Shown: piece after piece, positions 53,291-64,000 of the stretch
Numbering within the stretch: position 1 is the stretch's first letter
Layout: each line of letters begins with the position of its first letter
Assembly: GCA_958510825.1 (NCBI GenBank)
Contig: OY294050.1
Span: 3,325,340-3,389,339 of the forward strand
Direction of reading: 5' to 3'
Source of the DNA: Brachypterus glaber
Taxonomy: Eukaryota > Arthropoda > Insecta > Coleoptera > Kateretidae
DNA: 64,000 nucleotides
Notes under the pieces: model-generated
Told to the model about the DNA's origin: nothing
What the model saw: only the letters and a program-made list of their open reading frames with translations
Database searches by the model: none
Made by a program: the position numbers and the translations under genes

Positions 53291-54057
53291 TAGTAAATGG
53301 TATAGTATATGATTTTAAGTAATATAGAAGCACATTATATTATTACTGTCCCTGTTTAATCTTCCCCTATTTTCTTAAAATTAATAACAATTTTATTAAT
53401 ATTATTTTTTTTTGTGTTGTTTCTTTTGTGAAGTATGCTTTAGTTTTTATAATTAGCGCTTGACCTTGCCAAAATTAGCATTCACTCCGGTCAGCAAACC
53501 AACCGAGGTGGTATTAAATTGCTCTGCAACGAGTAAGGTGTATTTCTGCCACGCGTGTTTTGTAGTTTTCGCACAAAATGACAGATCAAGCTATAAATCG
53601 CCTATGAATATATAGTCGAACTGCTCCCACCACAATTGCTATCGCGCGCACTAGGATAAGGGTCTATCAACGTTCATAAGAAGAAAAATACTAAATCTAG
53701 TCAGAAGAACTTGCAAATTTTTCGTATTTAACCCCCAGTTTTTACAGGCCCACCCTAATGAATAAAGAATAAAGAAAAAGTTAAAATCAAATTAAATTGG
53801 GATTGAAGTTGTCTCTCAATTGGTGGATATTTATTGTTTTCTCTAGTGTCTCTTCTTTTGATTACTTTAAGCCCTAGCGCACGAATTAAGTTATTTTATC
53901 AGATTTTCTGTAACAAAACTTTTGTCTGCCTCAAACAAGTGTAATAAAAACTTTATGGTATCACGAAATACATCTTCAATCTTGTGCTAGTTCTTTACTT
54001 AATTCTTATATTCTTCGTATCCTTCAACCAGAAGCGTATTTACCATCCAATTTTAAA
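53291..54057. other. Unassigned DNA
   Basis: A moderately GC-rich patch at 53460-53650 has no convincing frame. Confidence 0.35.
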
Positions 54058-54130
54058 AACAAACAAGCCGTGAAGATATATAAGGCATTTCATTATATAC
54101 TATTCGCAGTAATATATGTCCATATATTAC
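54058..54130 (+). repeat. N-type left-end fragment
   Basis: AAACAAGCCGTGAAGATATA, then AGGCATTTCATTATATACTA and TTCGCAG, matches the N start at 10780. A (GACGGACT)/(GACAGACA) tract at 54478-54502 may be the far end of the same decayed copy. Confidence 0.65.
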
Positions 54131-54687
54131 GTAACGCAATTTTTCAAAAAAATTGTCCCCCTCCCCCCCAGTACACACATTGGTGTTCTGTGAGTACACC
54201 TTCCGCGCGAAAATGTATCATCGCCGATGATTCATCGGCAAGTCACGCAAGAACAGGGCCGTAAGATTTTTTTTTAATATCATTGTCAACAGTTTTTTTA
54301 CTGATTACAATATTATTTAAATATTCATAGTTTCGTCAATTTTTGCGTGAAAAAGGGAATTACGGGCCACTAAATGGTAATTTATGTTGAAATAAAAATA
54401 CATCTGCCAAGCTTAGAAAATAAACATTAAATTTATTAAATTCCGCTACGTAACGTTTGCCTAGACTAATAACCTCTAGACGGACGGACTGACAGACAGA
54501 CAAAGAAAATTCGTTTTTTTTTTGGAAGGGACCTTGAAAAGAATATATCTAAAAAAAAAAGTTTTTCACCTTAACAATTCTTTCATCTTTCCGTGGTCGC
54601 TCGTAAGTAAAATGTGAAAGATAAGTAAGAAGCGTAAACTATGGAATACAAAGCATTAATATTCTTCAGGGCTTGTTTTTTTCCTTT

Positions 54688-54800
54688 ATTTTCTCTCAAC
54701 AACTGTAAATGTGGACGACCTTTGCCGCCGAGAGAAATTTCAATAGAAACTACATTTAAACTTTTATACTGTCGTAAAAATATAACATTTGTAATATTTC
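54688..54800 (+). repeat. Local direct duplication, copy 1
   Basis: TTTTCTCTCAACAACTGTAA, then ATGTGGACGACCTTTGCCG, AGAGAAATTTCAATAGAAAC and the following bases recur at 55372-55475 with about 20% difference and small indels. Confidence 0.75.
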
Positions 54801-55371
54801 TCTACTGTAATTTAAACAAAAACGAAAAAAGCTAGCATTTACCTTGCAGGTATAGTATAAAAAGTCCAAACCTACGTAAAAAATTGCTTATAAGAATTTT
54901 TATGCATCAAATAAAATTCATTCATTCGAACCTCGATAATATGAGCAAATTTAGTTTGAATCGCTCATGTGCAGGATCGTGCAATATATTTAAAAATTAC
55001 ATGTTGCAACAGCGCATATATTTTTTCACTTTTAGGCGAATTTTTGTTGGGCTTTAGCTTGGATAATTTTGCTTCAACAATTAATTGTAGACTGCTTCAT
55101 TGTCTGTTATATTATTTTCCACCGAATTATTCCCAATCATTTTATTGTAAATATATGCAAATGTTATGTAGAAGAATAGAGACTAAGATTGCATATTAAT
55201 ATTAATAGCAATCAGCTACATATTACTGAGTGGTGATGTAAAAGACAGGTTAGTGGCAAAAATATTAATTATTTATCAAAAAATATTTAGCATTTTTTTT
55301 TCAGGGGCTGATTATTTCAAGTTAAGTGACAAGAAATCCTAAATTTAACTTTGTGGAAGTATATTTGTTAA

Positions 55372-55475
55372 TTTTCTCTCAACAACTGTAAATGCAACGA
55401 CCTTTCCGAGAGAATTTTAATAGAAACTCCTTAAAGTTTCGCACTGTTATAGAAATATGAGTTTCGTAATCTTCT
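55372..55475 (+). repeat. Local direct duplication, copy 2
   Basis: TTTTCTCTCAACAACTGTAA, then ATGCAACGACCTTTCCG and AGAGAATTTTAATAGAAACT. Same orientation as 54688-54800, about 680 bp apart. The function of the unit is unknown; the surrounding frames are incidental. Confidence 0.75.
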
Positions 55476-56099
55476 AGAACATTAATAAGTAAATCCGTTT
55501 GAGGTTTTTGTTAGTAAGAAACTTTGTGAAAATTACTAAAAATAGATTACTTTTTCGCTCTATTTATATTATATCAATGCCAGCTTTTGAAGAAAACAAT
55601 ATTTCATATTTTCTATGCAATATTTATTTTTAATTTCAAAGATACAACTCTTAGAAACTTAATTTTTTTCGATGTGTAATGAGGTTAGTAATCCACCAAA
55701 ATGCATACTTAACTGGTTGCATTATGAAACTAAAATATAAAAACAGCCTACAGAATACTACAGTCAAATTCACAACTATTCGCAATGACGTCTTCACAAA
55801 AAAAATACCTGGATACCGTCGTATTTTTTATAACATGATAATATCATCCATTTTACCATATTGATTTGCTATTATGGATCCACAACTGCAATTTACCATG
55901 GTAAAATACGACCGTATTATTTTGTGACGATGTCAGTACATATAGATTTGGACTTTTTGGACTTTTTGAATTTGAATCTATATGTCCCACCAGTTTATGT
56001 TTTCAAATAATATATATTAATTAAAATATATTTAAATGAAATATATTTTAAAAAATCGACCTAGTTATCTTTATATTTAAATAAATAAGATATTCTGTA
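55476..56099. other. Unassigned AT-rich DNA
   Basis: A small inverted pair ACATATAGATTT/AATCTATATGT lies at 55938-55985. No gene is supported. Confidence 0.35.
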
Positions 56100-56335
56100 A
56101 AATTTTTTATCGTATCGTATCGTATAGTTATCGTATCTACAAAAAACGTGACATCAGACGGACGGACAGACTGACGGACGGACAGACATATTTTCAAAGT
56201 TTTTTATTTTTTCATAAAACACATTTGTATCCAAGAATTTTTGTATTGGGATTTTTTTTGGCGATTATGGGAAATTCAATTCGTATAATACTATTCTAGC
56301 GCTTACGCGCGGTGAATAGTATAATAACAATGTGA
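56100..56335 (+). repeat. N-type repeat, right part
   Basis: (CGTAT)n at about 56110-56123, TCGTATCTACAAAAAACGTG, a GGAC/GACA tract at 56158-56187, TTTTTCATAAAACACATTTG, and the terminal palindrome TATAATACTATTCTAGCGCT with GCGCGGTGAATAGTATAATA, as at 11330-11375. Confidence 0.8.
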
Positions 56336-56618
56336 TTTGAAGTATAAGAAAACATTTCATTAGTAAAACAGTATAATTTGGTTAGGGTTCTTGGCAGTAA
56401 ATAGGGTATTTTTTCCGACATTCAACGCACCCTTCGAAAAAATGTTAATTCATTCCGCATTCGGGTGACTAGAAAATTATTTTTTCTATCCATTTCTTCC
56501 ATGAGACTGGATAATGACCTTTGGAACTTGAATTTGAATTTGTAAAGAAGTCAACAAAAACTTATAGATTTTTAGTGAATTTTTTACCCTATTTCGAGTT
56601 AATTTTTTTTTTCTATTC

Positions 56619-56665
56619 TATCCAAAATGATCAAAATTTGCGTTACGTAATACTTGAACGTTCCC
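56619..56665 (+). mobile_element. M1 MITE, right-end fragment
   Basis: TATCCAAAATGATCAAAATT, then TGCGTTACGTAATACTTGAA and CGTTCCC. It ends directly against a C-family fragment. Confidence 0.85.
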
Positions 56666-56757
56666 TTAGAGCACTAGTACTTTAGAAAACTCGCCGCAAA
56701 CGGACCGTTTTCTAAACTTGTACTCGTGCGCTAAAAACGGGTGTTATGAAACTATTT
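56666..56757 (-). repeat. C-family terminal foldback fragment
   Basis: AGAGCACTAGTACTTTAGAA, AACTCGCCGCAAACGG, CCGTTTTCTAAACTTGTACT and CTCGTGCGCTAAAAACGG match 29768-29850 of C copy 2. Only the foldback end is present. Confidence 0.82.
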
Positions 56758-56759
56758 GA

Positions 56760-57807
56760 TCCCCAATTTTTACTAAAAAATATATATAAATATACTCGGC
56801 GCATTATCTATCTGAGTAACAAATTGGATCAAGGAAGCTATGATTAGTGGTTTAAAAATGACTTTTAGTAATATTCTTGTAGCCCATTGTGCTTTTGATA
56901 ATTTTTAACATTTAGGTTAAATTGACTGTCATTTTACGTCTTACAAATAATAAAAAAATCTGTTTAAAAAGTAAAACTTTGTTCAAAATTATAATAAAAG
57001 TAGGTTTTTATTCATAAAGTGCTATTATAAACTTAAATTTAACATTACCTGAATAAAATTACGGACCAGTATTATTTTAACCAAAAAATTATCTGTTATA
57101 GTGTTTACTTCAAAAACTTATAGGGCACTGCATTATATTACTTCATTTAAACAAAATGTTTATAGATGGATGCTTTAGTTTTCTTTTTATGCACTTTTCT
57201 TGTTATTTCTTCTTGCTAAAGCAAATTATTTGTTTTTTTTATAAATGTCAAATTAATGTCTTGATTGACAATAAATTTTAAACAAGATGAAAACCTTACA
57301 TAAGGAACTAAATATATTCTGCCAACCAAATAACAAGAAACAAATGACCATCAACTCAGATAGATAATGCGCGGAGTTTATCTGTAACCCTTTTCTCCCT
57401 AGATTTACATACAAAAGGCTATTTATTATTTATTTATCATTTTTATTTTTTCGAAAATCCCTGTGTATAAAGAAATCATTTGACACATATGCTGTTGTAG
57501 TCATAAATAAATATTACACATAATAAAACTTTTATGAAAAAATGTTATATTTATATAGGTTTTACATATATAAATATATGCAAACTTACTCTATATTGGA
57601 TATGAATTTTCACAATTTATATTTTTATTTGTTTATTTAAATTTGTTGCTGTTCTATTTAATGCTCTTTAAACACTGCAAACAACTAAAATTTTATCGAT
57701 AATTCGTGTTACGTTTAAAATATAAACAAGTTTATTGAAAAAGTATAAAATTTTTTAAAATCAGTTACCATTTAGGTACAATTTTTAACACATATTTTTT
57801 TAGACAC
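56760..57807. other. Unassigned AT-rich DNA
   Basis: No recognised feature. Confidence 0.4.
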
Positions 57808-57930
57808 AGAATAGTATATTCTATAACTAATATGGAATAGACAATATTCCGCGCGAGCGGAAAGTTTGTCATACGAGCCGGCAGGCGAGTATGATGTATC
57901 CGCGAGCGCGGAATTACTATTCCATATGTG
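57808..57930. mobile_element. F foldback element (best copy)
   Basis: ATATGGAATAG...ATTCCGCGCGAGCGGA (57830-57862) is mirrored by TCCGCGAGCGCGGAAT...CTATTCCATAT (57899-57926). The centre GTCATACGAGCCGGCAGGCG is itself partly self-complementary. Related pieces occur at 526 and 22131. Confidence 0.85.
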
Positions 57931-58709
57931 TTGTAGACTATACTTTTTCTTTGACTGCAAATATAAAACACTGTATGGCTTTAACTGCGGACAAGGTTAA
58001 AACCAATGCGTTTTTGTGACTCGACATTGTAAATGCAACAAAACACATATTTTTAAATAAAGCAATTAAATAACATTTTAATAATTTTATAAAATTAGTA
58101 CTTAAAAAAGATTTTTATTTAATTTTAGCACATATTTACAAATTATAATGCAAAAATTAAAGGTTGTGTCAGATTGTTGTGACAGATATCAGGTTTAAAT
58201 ATTTAACAATAGATGGAGCAGTTTTAATTTTTTGAACTAAATTAATAAAAAACTGGTCAAATATTAAGAAAAACTAATAAACCTTATGTAATTTTGACTC
58301 AAAACTTTAAATTGCATTAAATTATTCAATATTTCATGGTAAAATATATATTTTTGCTAATTTTGCTACAGTTTTCTTTACTTTTATAAACAAGAGATGG
58401 CACTACATGTGCTCATTCTAACACTTGATACGGAATATTCATACCGTATCTAGAGCTAGAATGGATTCATTCTGTGTTTGAAAAGTGTGTGTATTTGCTT
58501 ATATTCTAAAGCAGTCGTAGAAAAATAAATATTCTTGTTTCAGGAATCCGTCATTTAAAAAAAATACTGCTGCCAACAAAGTTATACTTTCCCTTTAGGT
58601 CTAGGTTTAGTAAAACTAAAGTATATTTTTGGAAAACGAAAAAATTTGATCAGAAAATCAAAAAAAAAAAATATTATAATGAAAAGAAAATTGAAATATC
58701 TATTTCTAT
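57931..58709. other. Unassigned AT-rich DNA
   Basis: No recognised feature. Confidence 0.4.
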
Positions 58710-58770
58710 GGAGCTGAAGATGAAGTCGTTTTAGGCTTCGAAACGTGTCCTCAATAAATAAAGAAATTAG
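58710..58770 (+). ncRNA. Hammerhead-like cassette 4
   Basis: Core CTGAAGA (58714-58720), one T, stem II GAAGTC/GGCTTC (six pairs with one G-T; loop GTTTTA), GAA, self-complementary ACGT, then G at the cleavage position, which a working hammerhead does not tolerate. Stem I pairing is weak. AATAAATAAAG follows within 15 bases. Best read as an inactive relative of cassettes 1 and 2 at the end of a retroelement. Confidence 0.45.
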
Positions 58771-60339
58771 GAGAATATTTTAAAAAATAATAAAATTTTG
58801 TTGCTTAATGAAGAACGAAAAAAGCAAGCCAAAAATAAACAAAAAAGATAAAATATTTCTCTGTGGATTCATAATTTTAGTGTAAATAAAATGTCCCGGA
58901 TTTCGTAAAGATAATGAAAATATAGTTTAATTTCTGCAAGACTCTATGTTAAAGATGATATTATATAAACAGGTTTAATAATTATATTTACACAGGGAGA
59001 GATTTGCCCCCGATACTTTCGAGTTACGACTTTCGTCTTAATTACGCTTTTCCTAAATATCACTATTCTGCCCCAAGTATAACAAAAGTCGTAATATCAT
59101 TTATCCAATACATACAGATTACTATAGTCCGTCCAATTATGCAAGATAGTAGTTTAAAATTCCCGCGATTTTTAAGCTACATCATTGGTTAGAAACTCGT
59201 ACCTTTTAACATATAAAATATTATGACATTTTTTATCTATGACAATGATTGACGGTCGTTAAAGCTAATAAAAGAAGAGAAAGTTTCATAAAAAAATGGT
59301 TAAACCTAATGTTATTTTGTATGGTATTGAAAAAGGTACTTTTTTTGCCACTTTTATCTCATTTTTCTCAGAAACCTTAGGTAAAAGAAATATTCTGAGC
59401 CAGGTTCGATCTCAGAGACCCAAAATTAGTTAAAAACATATGATTCCAATCAGGGCAATAAACCGTGTTGCCTAGTGTAATTTAACCTAAAAAACAATTA
59501 TAATTTTTTTTATTCTCAATTTTAGAGAATTATTTCTGTAAAAGATCCAACCAATTAGAGTCAAGAACTAATTCAAACCACATTTAAAATTCTACTGTCA
59601 AATCAATGGACAATTAACCTTACTTTTTGTGAATTGTCGGTTTAAAATATATTATAATTACATTTTGACAAATTTTAATGCTTATCGGCAATGCCGCTTA
59701 TTTGCGTTTTGGCAACATGTGGCAACAGTGGACGAAAGCGCCTTGCTTTTTAAATTTGACAGTTTTATCAGTGTGAGTACTTGGTGTAGGATTAATTTAG
59801 TTACGGCCTTTGTTATAAAAAGGGCAATATAATATACTAGAATACTGAAATTTTCTGAGATTTATGAAAATTTAACTAAGTAAGTATTAAAAGTTATGGA
59901 GAAATTCGACTTTTTATGATCTCTCTGCTCAATTGTAATTTTTCTAATTTCTTTGTCTTTTTATAAAACTTTCGTCAAATTTCACTTTGGCAACAATATG
60001 TTACCGAGAAAAAAAAGTTTTTTATTTCCCTTTTTTGTTCTTTTTTATATAGGGACATAAAAAATCACATCTTACAAGACGAAAACAATTAATTATTGTT
60101 TTTTATGGCATCTAAAAGAAAGATTTTTTTTATGGTAATGAGCTTAATTTAAGTTCAATCAAGAAGAATAATAAAAGTATACAGAGTGTTTAATCATACA
60201 ACCAGTTTAGCATTATTTATATCTATGCATATGTACGTAAACCTAACCTAACTTTTTTTTTAATCATTGGTTTACCTTGGGTTTTCGCATGTACAAACGT
60301 ACTCCCATAAGGTAGATTTATACTAAAAAAATTAATTAC
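58771..60339. other. Unassigned AT-rich DNA
   Basis: Short frames (59004, 59629) have no recognised motif. Nothing else is supported. Confidence 0.35.
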
Positions 60340-60352
60340 TAACTAAACATTG

Positions 60353-61062
60353 CAAGTCTTTCAAAATTACTTCAAAGCTAGTTTTGGAATGTCACCAATT
60401 CCTGGAGGAAGCGGCAGTTTCTAATACTGTTACACTCTCATGGGTAAAGGGGCATAATGGAAATGTAGGCAATGAAGAAGCTGATAGATTGGCACGAGCA
60501 GGCTCAGGCTCTGTACCTATTGGTCCAGAGCCCATAATCCCTGTTTCTGTCGCTTTTAAAACAGCTCTCATTAATTAAGAAACCCACATAAAACACACCC
60601 GTAATTGAATTACGAGAAACGACTGTAAACATGCAAGAGCAGCCCTTCCCACTCCGTGTGAAAAGACAGCACGCTTTTGTATGCAACTAAAAAGGGATAA
60701 CCTAAGACAGTTTGCAAGCATCGTAACAGGTCACTGCAAACTAAATAAGCATCTTAACATCATGGGGAAGCCAGTCGACCCCATCTGTAGAGGATGCTAC
60801 ATGGAAGAGGAAACAATGGAACATGTGTTATGTCACTGTCCAGCGTTAGCCTTAATAAGAGGGTCCATGCTAGACGAGTACTGGCTCGACATGGCCGGTA
60901 TAAGCAGCATCACTCCCAGACATCTTCTTAGATATATTCAAAGAATTGGATGGCTGAGAGGTTAAATTAAATGCTGTGACCAAAGGGAGGTAGTACAATG
61001 GGCCCAGCTAAGTGGCCTAAGTGCTTGTAGATAGCTACCCTCCACCCTAATAACCATAACCA
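60353..61062 (+). pseudogene. LINE copy 3: 5'-truncated, with 13-bp target duplication
   Basis: The plus strand encodes the end of an RNase H domain (SKLVLECHQFLEE, LSWVKGHNGNVGNEEADRLA, then GPEPI), a stop at about 60576, and in frame further on IVTGHCKLNKHL, a CRGCYMEEETMEHVLCHC knuckle and the terminal IQRIGWLRG with a stop at 60963. WVKGHxGNxGNExAD is the last catalytic block of retroelement RNase H. A 3' UTR of about 100 bp ends in CCATAA repeats. The insert is flanked by TAACTAAACATTG at 60340-60352 and 61063-61075, so both boundaries are exact. No endonuclease or reverse transcriptase remains. Its tail and knuckle differ from copies 1 and 2, so it is a related but distinct subfamily. 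Confidence 0.9.
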
Positions 61063-61075
61063 TAACTAAACATTG

Positions 61076-63208
61076 ACCAATGAAATCAAAGCTAAATAGG
61101 CTATCTCTCATTTTATTGGTTAATGCGGTAGGTGTTAACGTTGAGGTAGAGCTATCGAAATTTGGGTACACATTATTTATATACAATTCTACTTTTGGGG
61201 GTATCTCTAAAACTTTCTTTTTACAAGGACCACTCTAACATCCACCCTACGGAATACTAAGCTTTACCCTATCATACAGTGGGTTCATATCAATTTCGCG
61301 TTAAGTACAATTTTTCAAATTATACTTTATGATAAGTGTGTACTTGTGCCAGAGGTAGCCTTGAATTATATTCTAAATGATTCCACTGAATCTCTAAAAA
61401 AATATAAGCCACAATATTAGCTACATATAATAGGTAACCTATTTTGTACAAATTCGTATTACCTATTATTGCAATTTTACATTAAATATATATTTTTACA
61501 TAAAAAATGTAACAAATTGATATGTTGAGAAGAAATCGTGTTAAATTATGTAAAAATTTGTAATTTTAATACCGGTTTTCGTAAAATTTACACATTTTTA
61601 CATGTTTCCGGGGAAGTTCAGGTCTATACGGTCGACTGTGTAAAAAAATTTTCATTAATGTAGTAACTAAATAATTTTCTCATGGGGTAAATCGAGGGGT
61701 AAACTAATACAAAATATTTGTACACGTACTTACAAAATGTCGTAAGCCATAAATCTGAGATTTCTCAAAATTCTTTCAAATATTGTCGAAAGTTACCGGG
61801 ATTTTTAAGGTTTTTGCTAAGATTGGCCACTAAATTCTAACTCTAAATTTGTCCGTCAATCTTTCAGTAGTATTAACTGTAATAATTAAAGCAAATTCAC
61901 CATGTCAAAATGTAAATTTACAATATTTATTAAATTAACCTCAATATTACTCGGTTTATTAAAATCTCAGCTCTTTTCCAGTCGTTACAATTTTGCATTA
62001 AAATTCATGTATGTGGTCCAAAAACCCGGCACATTTACAATATTGGTTGAAAATTGCCAAAATATAGCTGACATTCTACAACAGATAGCAGTAAAATTAC
62101 CAAAATGAAAATTCACATTTTTATAGTGAATTGACAGTATTGATTTAAATTTACCACTTTCTTTGCTGGTAAAATATGACCTACTTTATTTGCTGTGAAA
62201 TTACCATATTTTCATTTACAGTGTAACCGCCAAACTAGGCCATTTTTGGGCTTGAGTAAACAAATGCAGATTTAATGTAAGCCATTTTTGCAAATTTTTC
62301 GGAAATATATGACTCACGCATCCCCTTGTTTTACCCTCAATTTGGCAGAATGGGCGTTGTATCAGATAATAAACAAATATGACAGTGCGGTTAGTTTACC
62401 CTTTAAAAAACAATGTTAGTTATTAAGTTCCGTGATCAAAAATAAGGCAGTATTTAAACCAAAATATAATGGTAATCATAAATTAGCTAAAAAATATATT
62501 CCTTATTATAGGCAAGGTATACATAAAATAAGTAGTCGGTCTGTACACAGAACATTGTGTCACAGGAGCGGCAAGGTGATAACTATAATCAAGTTACATT
62601 GGTTTGTTTACTTGAATACTACTCACTAGTAGTCACATAATATGTGTATATTATGCTGTATTTTATACTTTTATTTATCATAATTTTGTTATAATATAAT
62701 ATTATGTACTGTAAACTTGATTCTTTTTTTAAATTTTTTACATAAATCTTAATTATTTTTGATATCCTTAACAGACACACACAAAAAATAAGTTCAATAA
62801 CTATTAACCAGACTAAATTTTCTTAAGAATTTTCGGGGGCTGGAAACAAATTTTATTTATTTTTGGAGGCCTGTGTTATTAATATTCACTTTGATTTATA
62901 TATATATTAAATAATATTTTCACGAAATTTCCTTGAAAATTAAATGTTCGCTTTCCGTTAGTAAATACAGGTCTTGTGTAGGCGCAAAAAGTAATTTTCT
63001 TAAATTATAAGGAAGGGCTTGATTTAGATGGTACATTAACCAGCTTAGGGGCTTACACCAGTGACGCCACATCAAAAATCAACTTAAGTCTTTGGGAAAG
63101 TTCTAAACATAATTTAGTAATTATATTTATTTAGTTTTGCGAACTTTTACAATGAATTTAAAAGGTTGGTAAACATTTCTTTCCTCTCCAAGGAAAATAT
63201 CTAGTGAT
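61076..63208. other. Unassigned AT-rich DNA
   Basis: Frames at 61902 and 62432 have no recognisable product. No repeat partner was identified within the window. Confidence 0.35.
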
Positions 63209-63360
63209 AAGGTAGGTGAGCCAATTATTGCCATGTTAAGACATCTTATGCTTTACTGCATTCAAATTTATTTATAATCGCCTAAAACTTTACTACATTA
63301 AAAATAAACATATCTTTATTCTAATGGGTAAAAAATAAACAAACTGCAGGAGCTTTAAAA
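63209..63360 (+). mobile_element. T4 element, left-end fragment
   Basis: AAGGTAGGTGAGCCAATTAT, then TGCCATGTT, then TTTACTGCATTCAAATTTAT, ACTTTACTAC, TCTTTATTCTAATGGGTAAA and AAACTGCAGGAGCTTT match 16834-16870 joined to 17348-17453. It shows T4 without the palindrome insertion. Confidence 0.85.
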
Positions 63361-63435
63361 TAGTATATTGTTTTACTAAGAGGAAAAGTGAAGCTTTTTT
63401 TACTAGTCTGTAGAATTTACGGACGACGCGAAGCT
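63361..63435 (-). mobile_element. Q foldback element, fragment
   Basis: TATATTGTTTTACTAAGAGG, AAAAGTGAAGCTTTTTTTAC and TAGTCTGTAGAATTTACGGA, then CGACGCGAAGC, are the reverse complement of 18661-18732. It begins right where the T4 fragment ends. Confidence 0.82.
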
Positions 63436-64000
63436 GATGATAGGATTCGTTTTTTGCTATGTCTATATTAGATATAGATTCTACAGGTAGAGAATTTTCT
63501 CAAAATACAGGTGAAAGGAACTTAAACGATATAAATAAATTAAAGTTCTTAAAAAAATACTTAGAATATATAATATTATTATATTATAAAATAATATAAT
63601 ATATATTAAATAGTATCGCTTTATATAAAATCAAAAATATCTACTATTCAAGTTAAATTATAAATAATTTATAATTTATCTAATAATTATTATTATAATT
63701 AATAAAACAAACATTTTTAAAATTTATTCTAGCTTTTCAGAAAATAAACATCCTTTTATTTATGGAAAAAAATTAGTCCAAACTCCAGATTCCAACTACT
63801 TAAATGTTTGAACAACGTCTGCAAAAAAATATAAAACTAATTAATTAAAAAAAAATATTTTTAATTAATCATTGTTAATATAGTAAAAATCTTGTGGTTA
63901 AACATTATTTTTAAATTACTTCCTCGGTAGATTTTTTATTATTTTATTAGGTGGATAATTAGGTGTTTCATAAATTTTAATAGTTTTAATTTCTCTAGAT
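63436..64000. other. Unassigned, extremely AT-rich DNA
   Basis: 63540-63720 is almost only A and T (TATAATATTATTATATTATA-like words). No feature is supported up to the window end. Confidence 0.4.

Noticed and set aside
57181..57420. Host exon
   Set aside because: No open frame with splice-like borders could be supported by eye.

Overview
The window looks like AT-rich intergenic or intronic DNA from a repeat-dense arthropod genome, most likely an insect. Evidence for a eukaryote: no long open reading frames, tRNA-derived SINEs with internal A and B boxes, 5'-truncated LINEs with a target-site duplication, dozens of short inverted-repeat elements (MITEs and foldbacks), microsatellites, and a 200-N scaffold gap at 46669-46868. 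Species cannot be read from the sequence. No host protein-coding gene can be supported. The only recognisable protein fragments are decayed transposon pieces: three LINE ends with RNase H or zinc-knuckle motifs (21568-22113, 24391-24877, 60353-61062), one reverse-transcriptase scrap (38910-39092) and one DDE-transposase tail (31847-32112).

Layout. 1-6.1 kb: an M2 end, one copy of the C repeat, an (AAT)n/(ATT)n hairpin, a 715-bp foldback and two arrays of the same 9-bp minisatellite. 6.5-10.5 kb: hairpin element G1, a hammerhead-like cassette, and two nested insertions (T2 inside foldback H; B1 inside E1). 10.7-16.3 kb: an N-type repeat with (CGGA)n, a 278-bp hairpin, a 728-bp M2 element, B2, K1, D1, M1 and L1. 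16.8-18.0 kb: element T4, carrying a 386-bp nearly perfect palindrome with a hammerhead-like motif on each arm. 18.6-31.4 kb: foldbacks, polypurine/polypyrimidine tracts, two LINE ends, MITEs, T1, the second C copy and another M2. 31.5-38.1 kb: a mariner-type transposon remnant, an unusual CAAG/CTTG-rich cluster, a duplicated SINE block, a tract of short inverted units, and T3. 40.9-48.3 kb: three more SINE copies, K2 with a 20-bp minisatellite, D2, MITE X, foldback Y and the gap. 48.5-64 kb: E2, further MITEs, tRNA-like fragments, N-type repeats, foldback F, a fourth hammerhead-like cassette, a LINE end with a 13-bp target duplication, and partial copies of T4 and Q.

Family letters (M1, M2, T1-T4, B, C, D, E, F, G, H, K, L, N, Q) are local labels given here because the copies can be compared within the window; they are not database names. 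The nesting gives a relative history: T2 after H, B after E, the palindrome after T4, and LINE copy 1 after foldback block S. The most interesting signals are the hammerhead-ribozyme-like cassettes with the palindrome that mirrors one of them, the shared end design of T1-T4 (a terminal motif repeated in tandem and again inside), and the CAAG/CTTG cluster at 33.2-33.7 kb. All boundaries come from reading by eye and may be off by a few bases, more for diverged copies.
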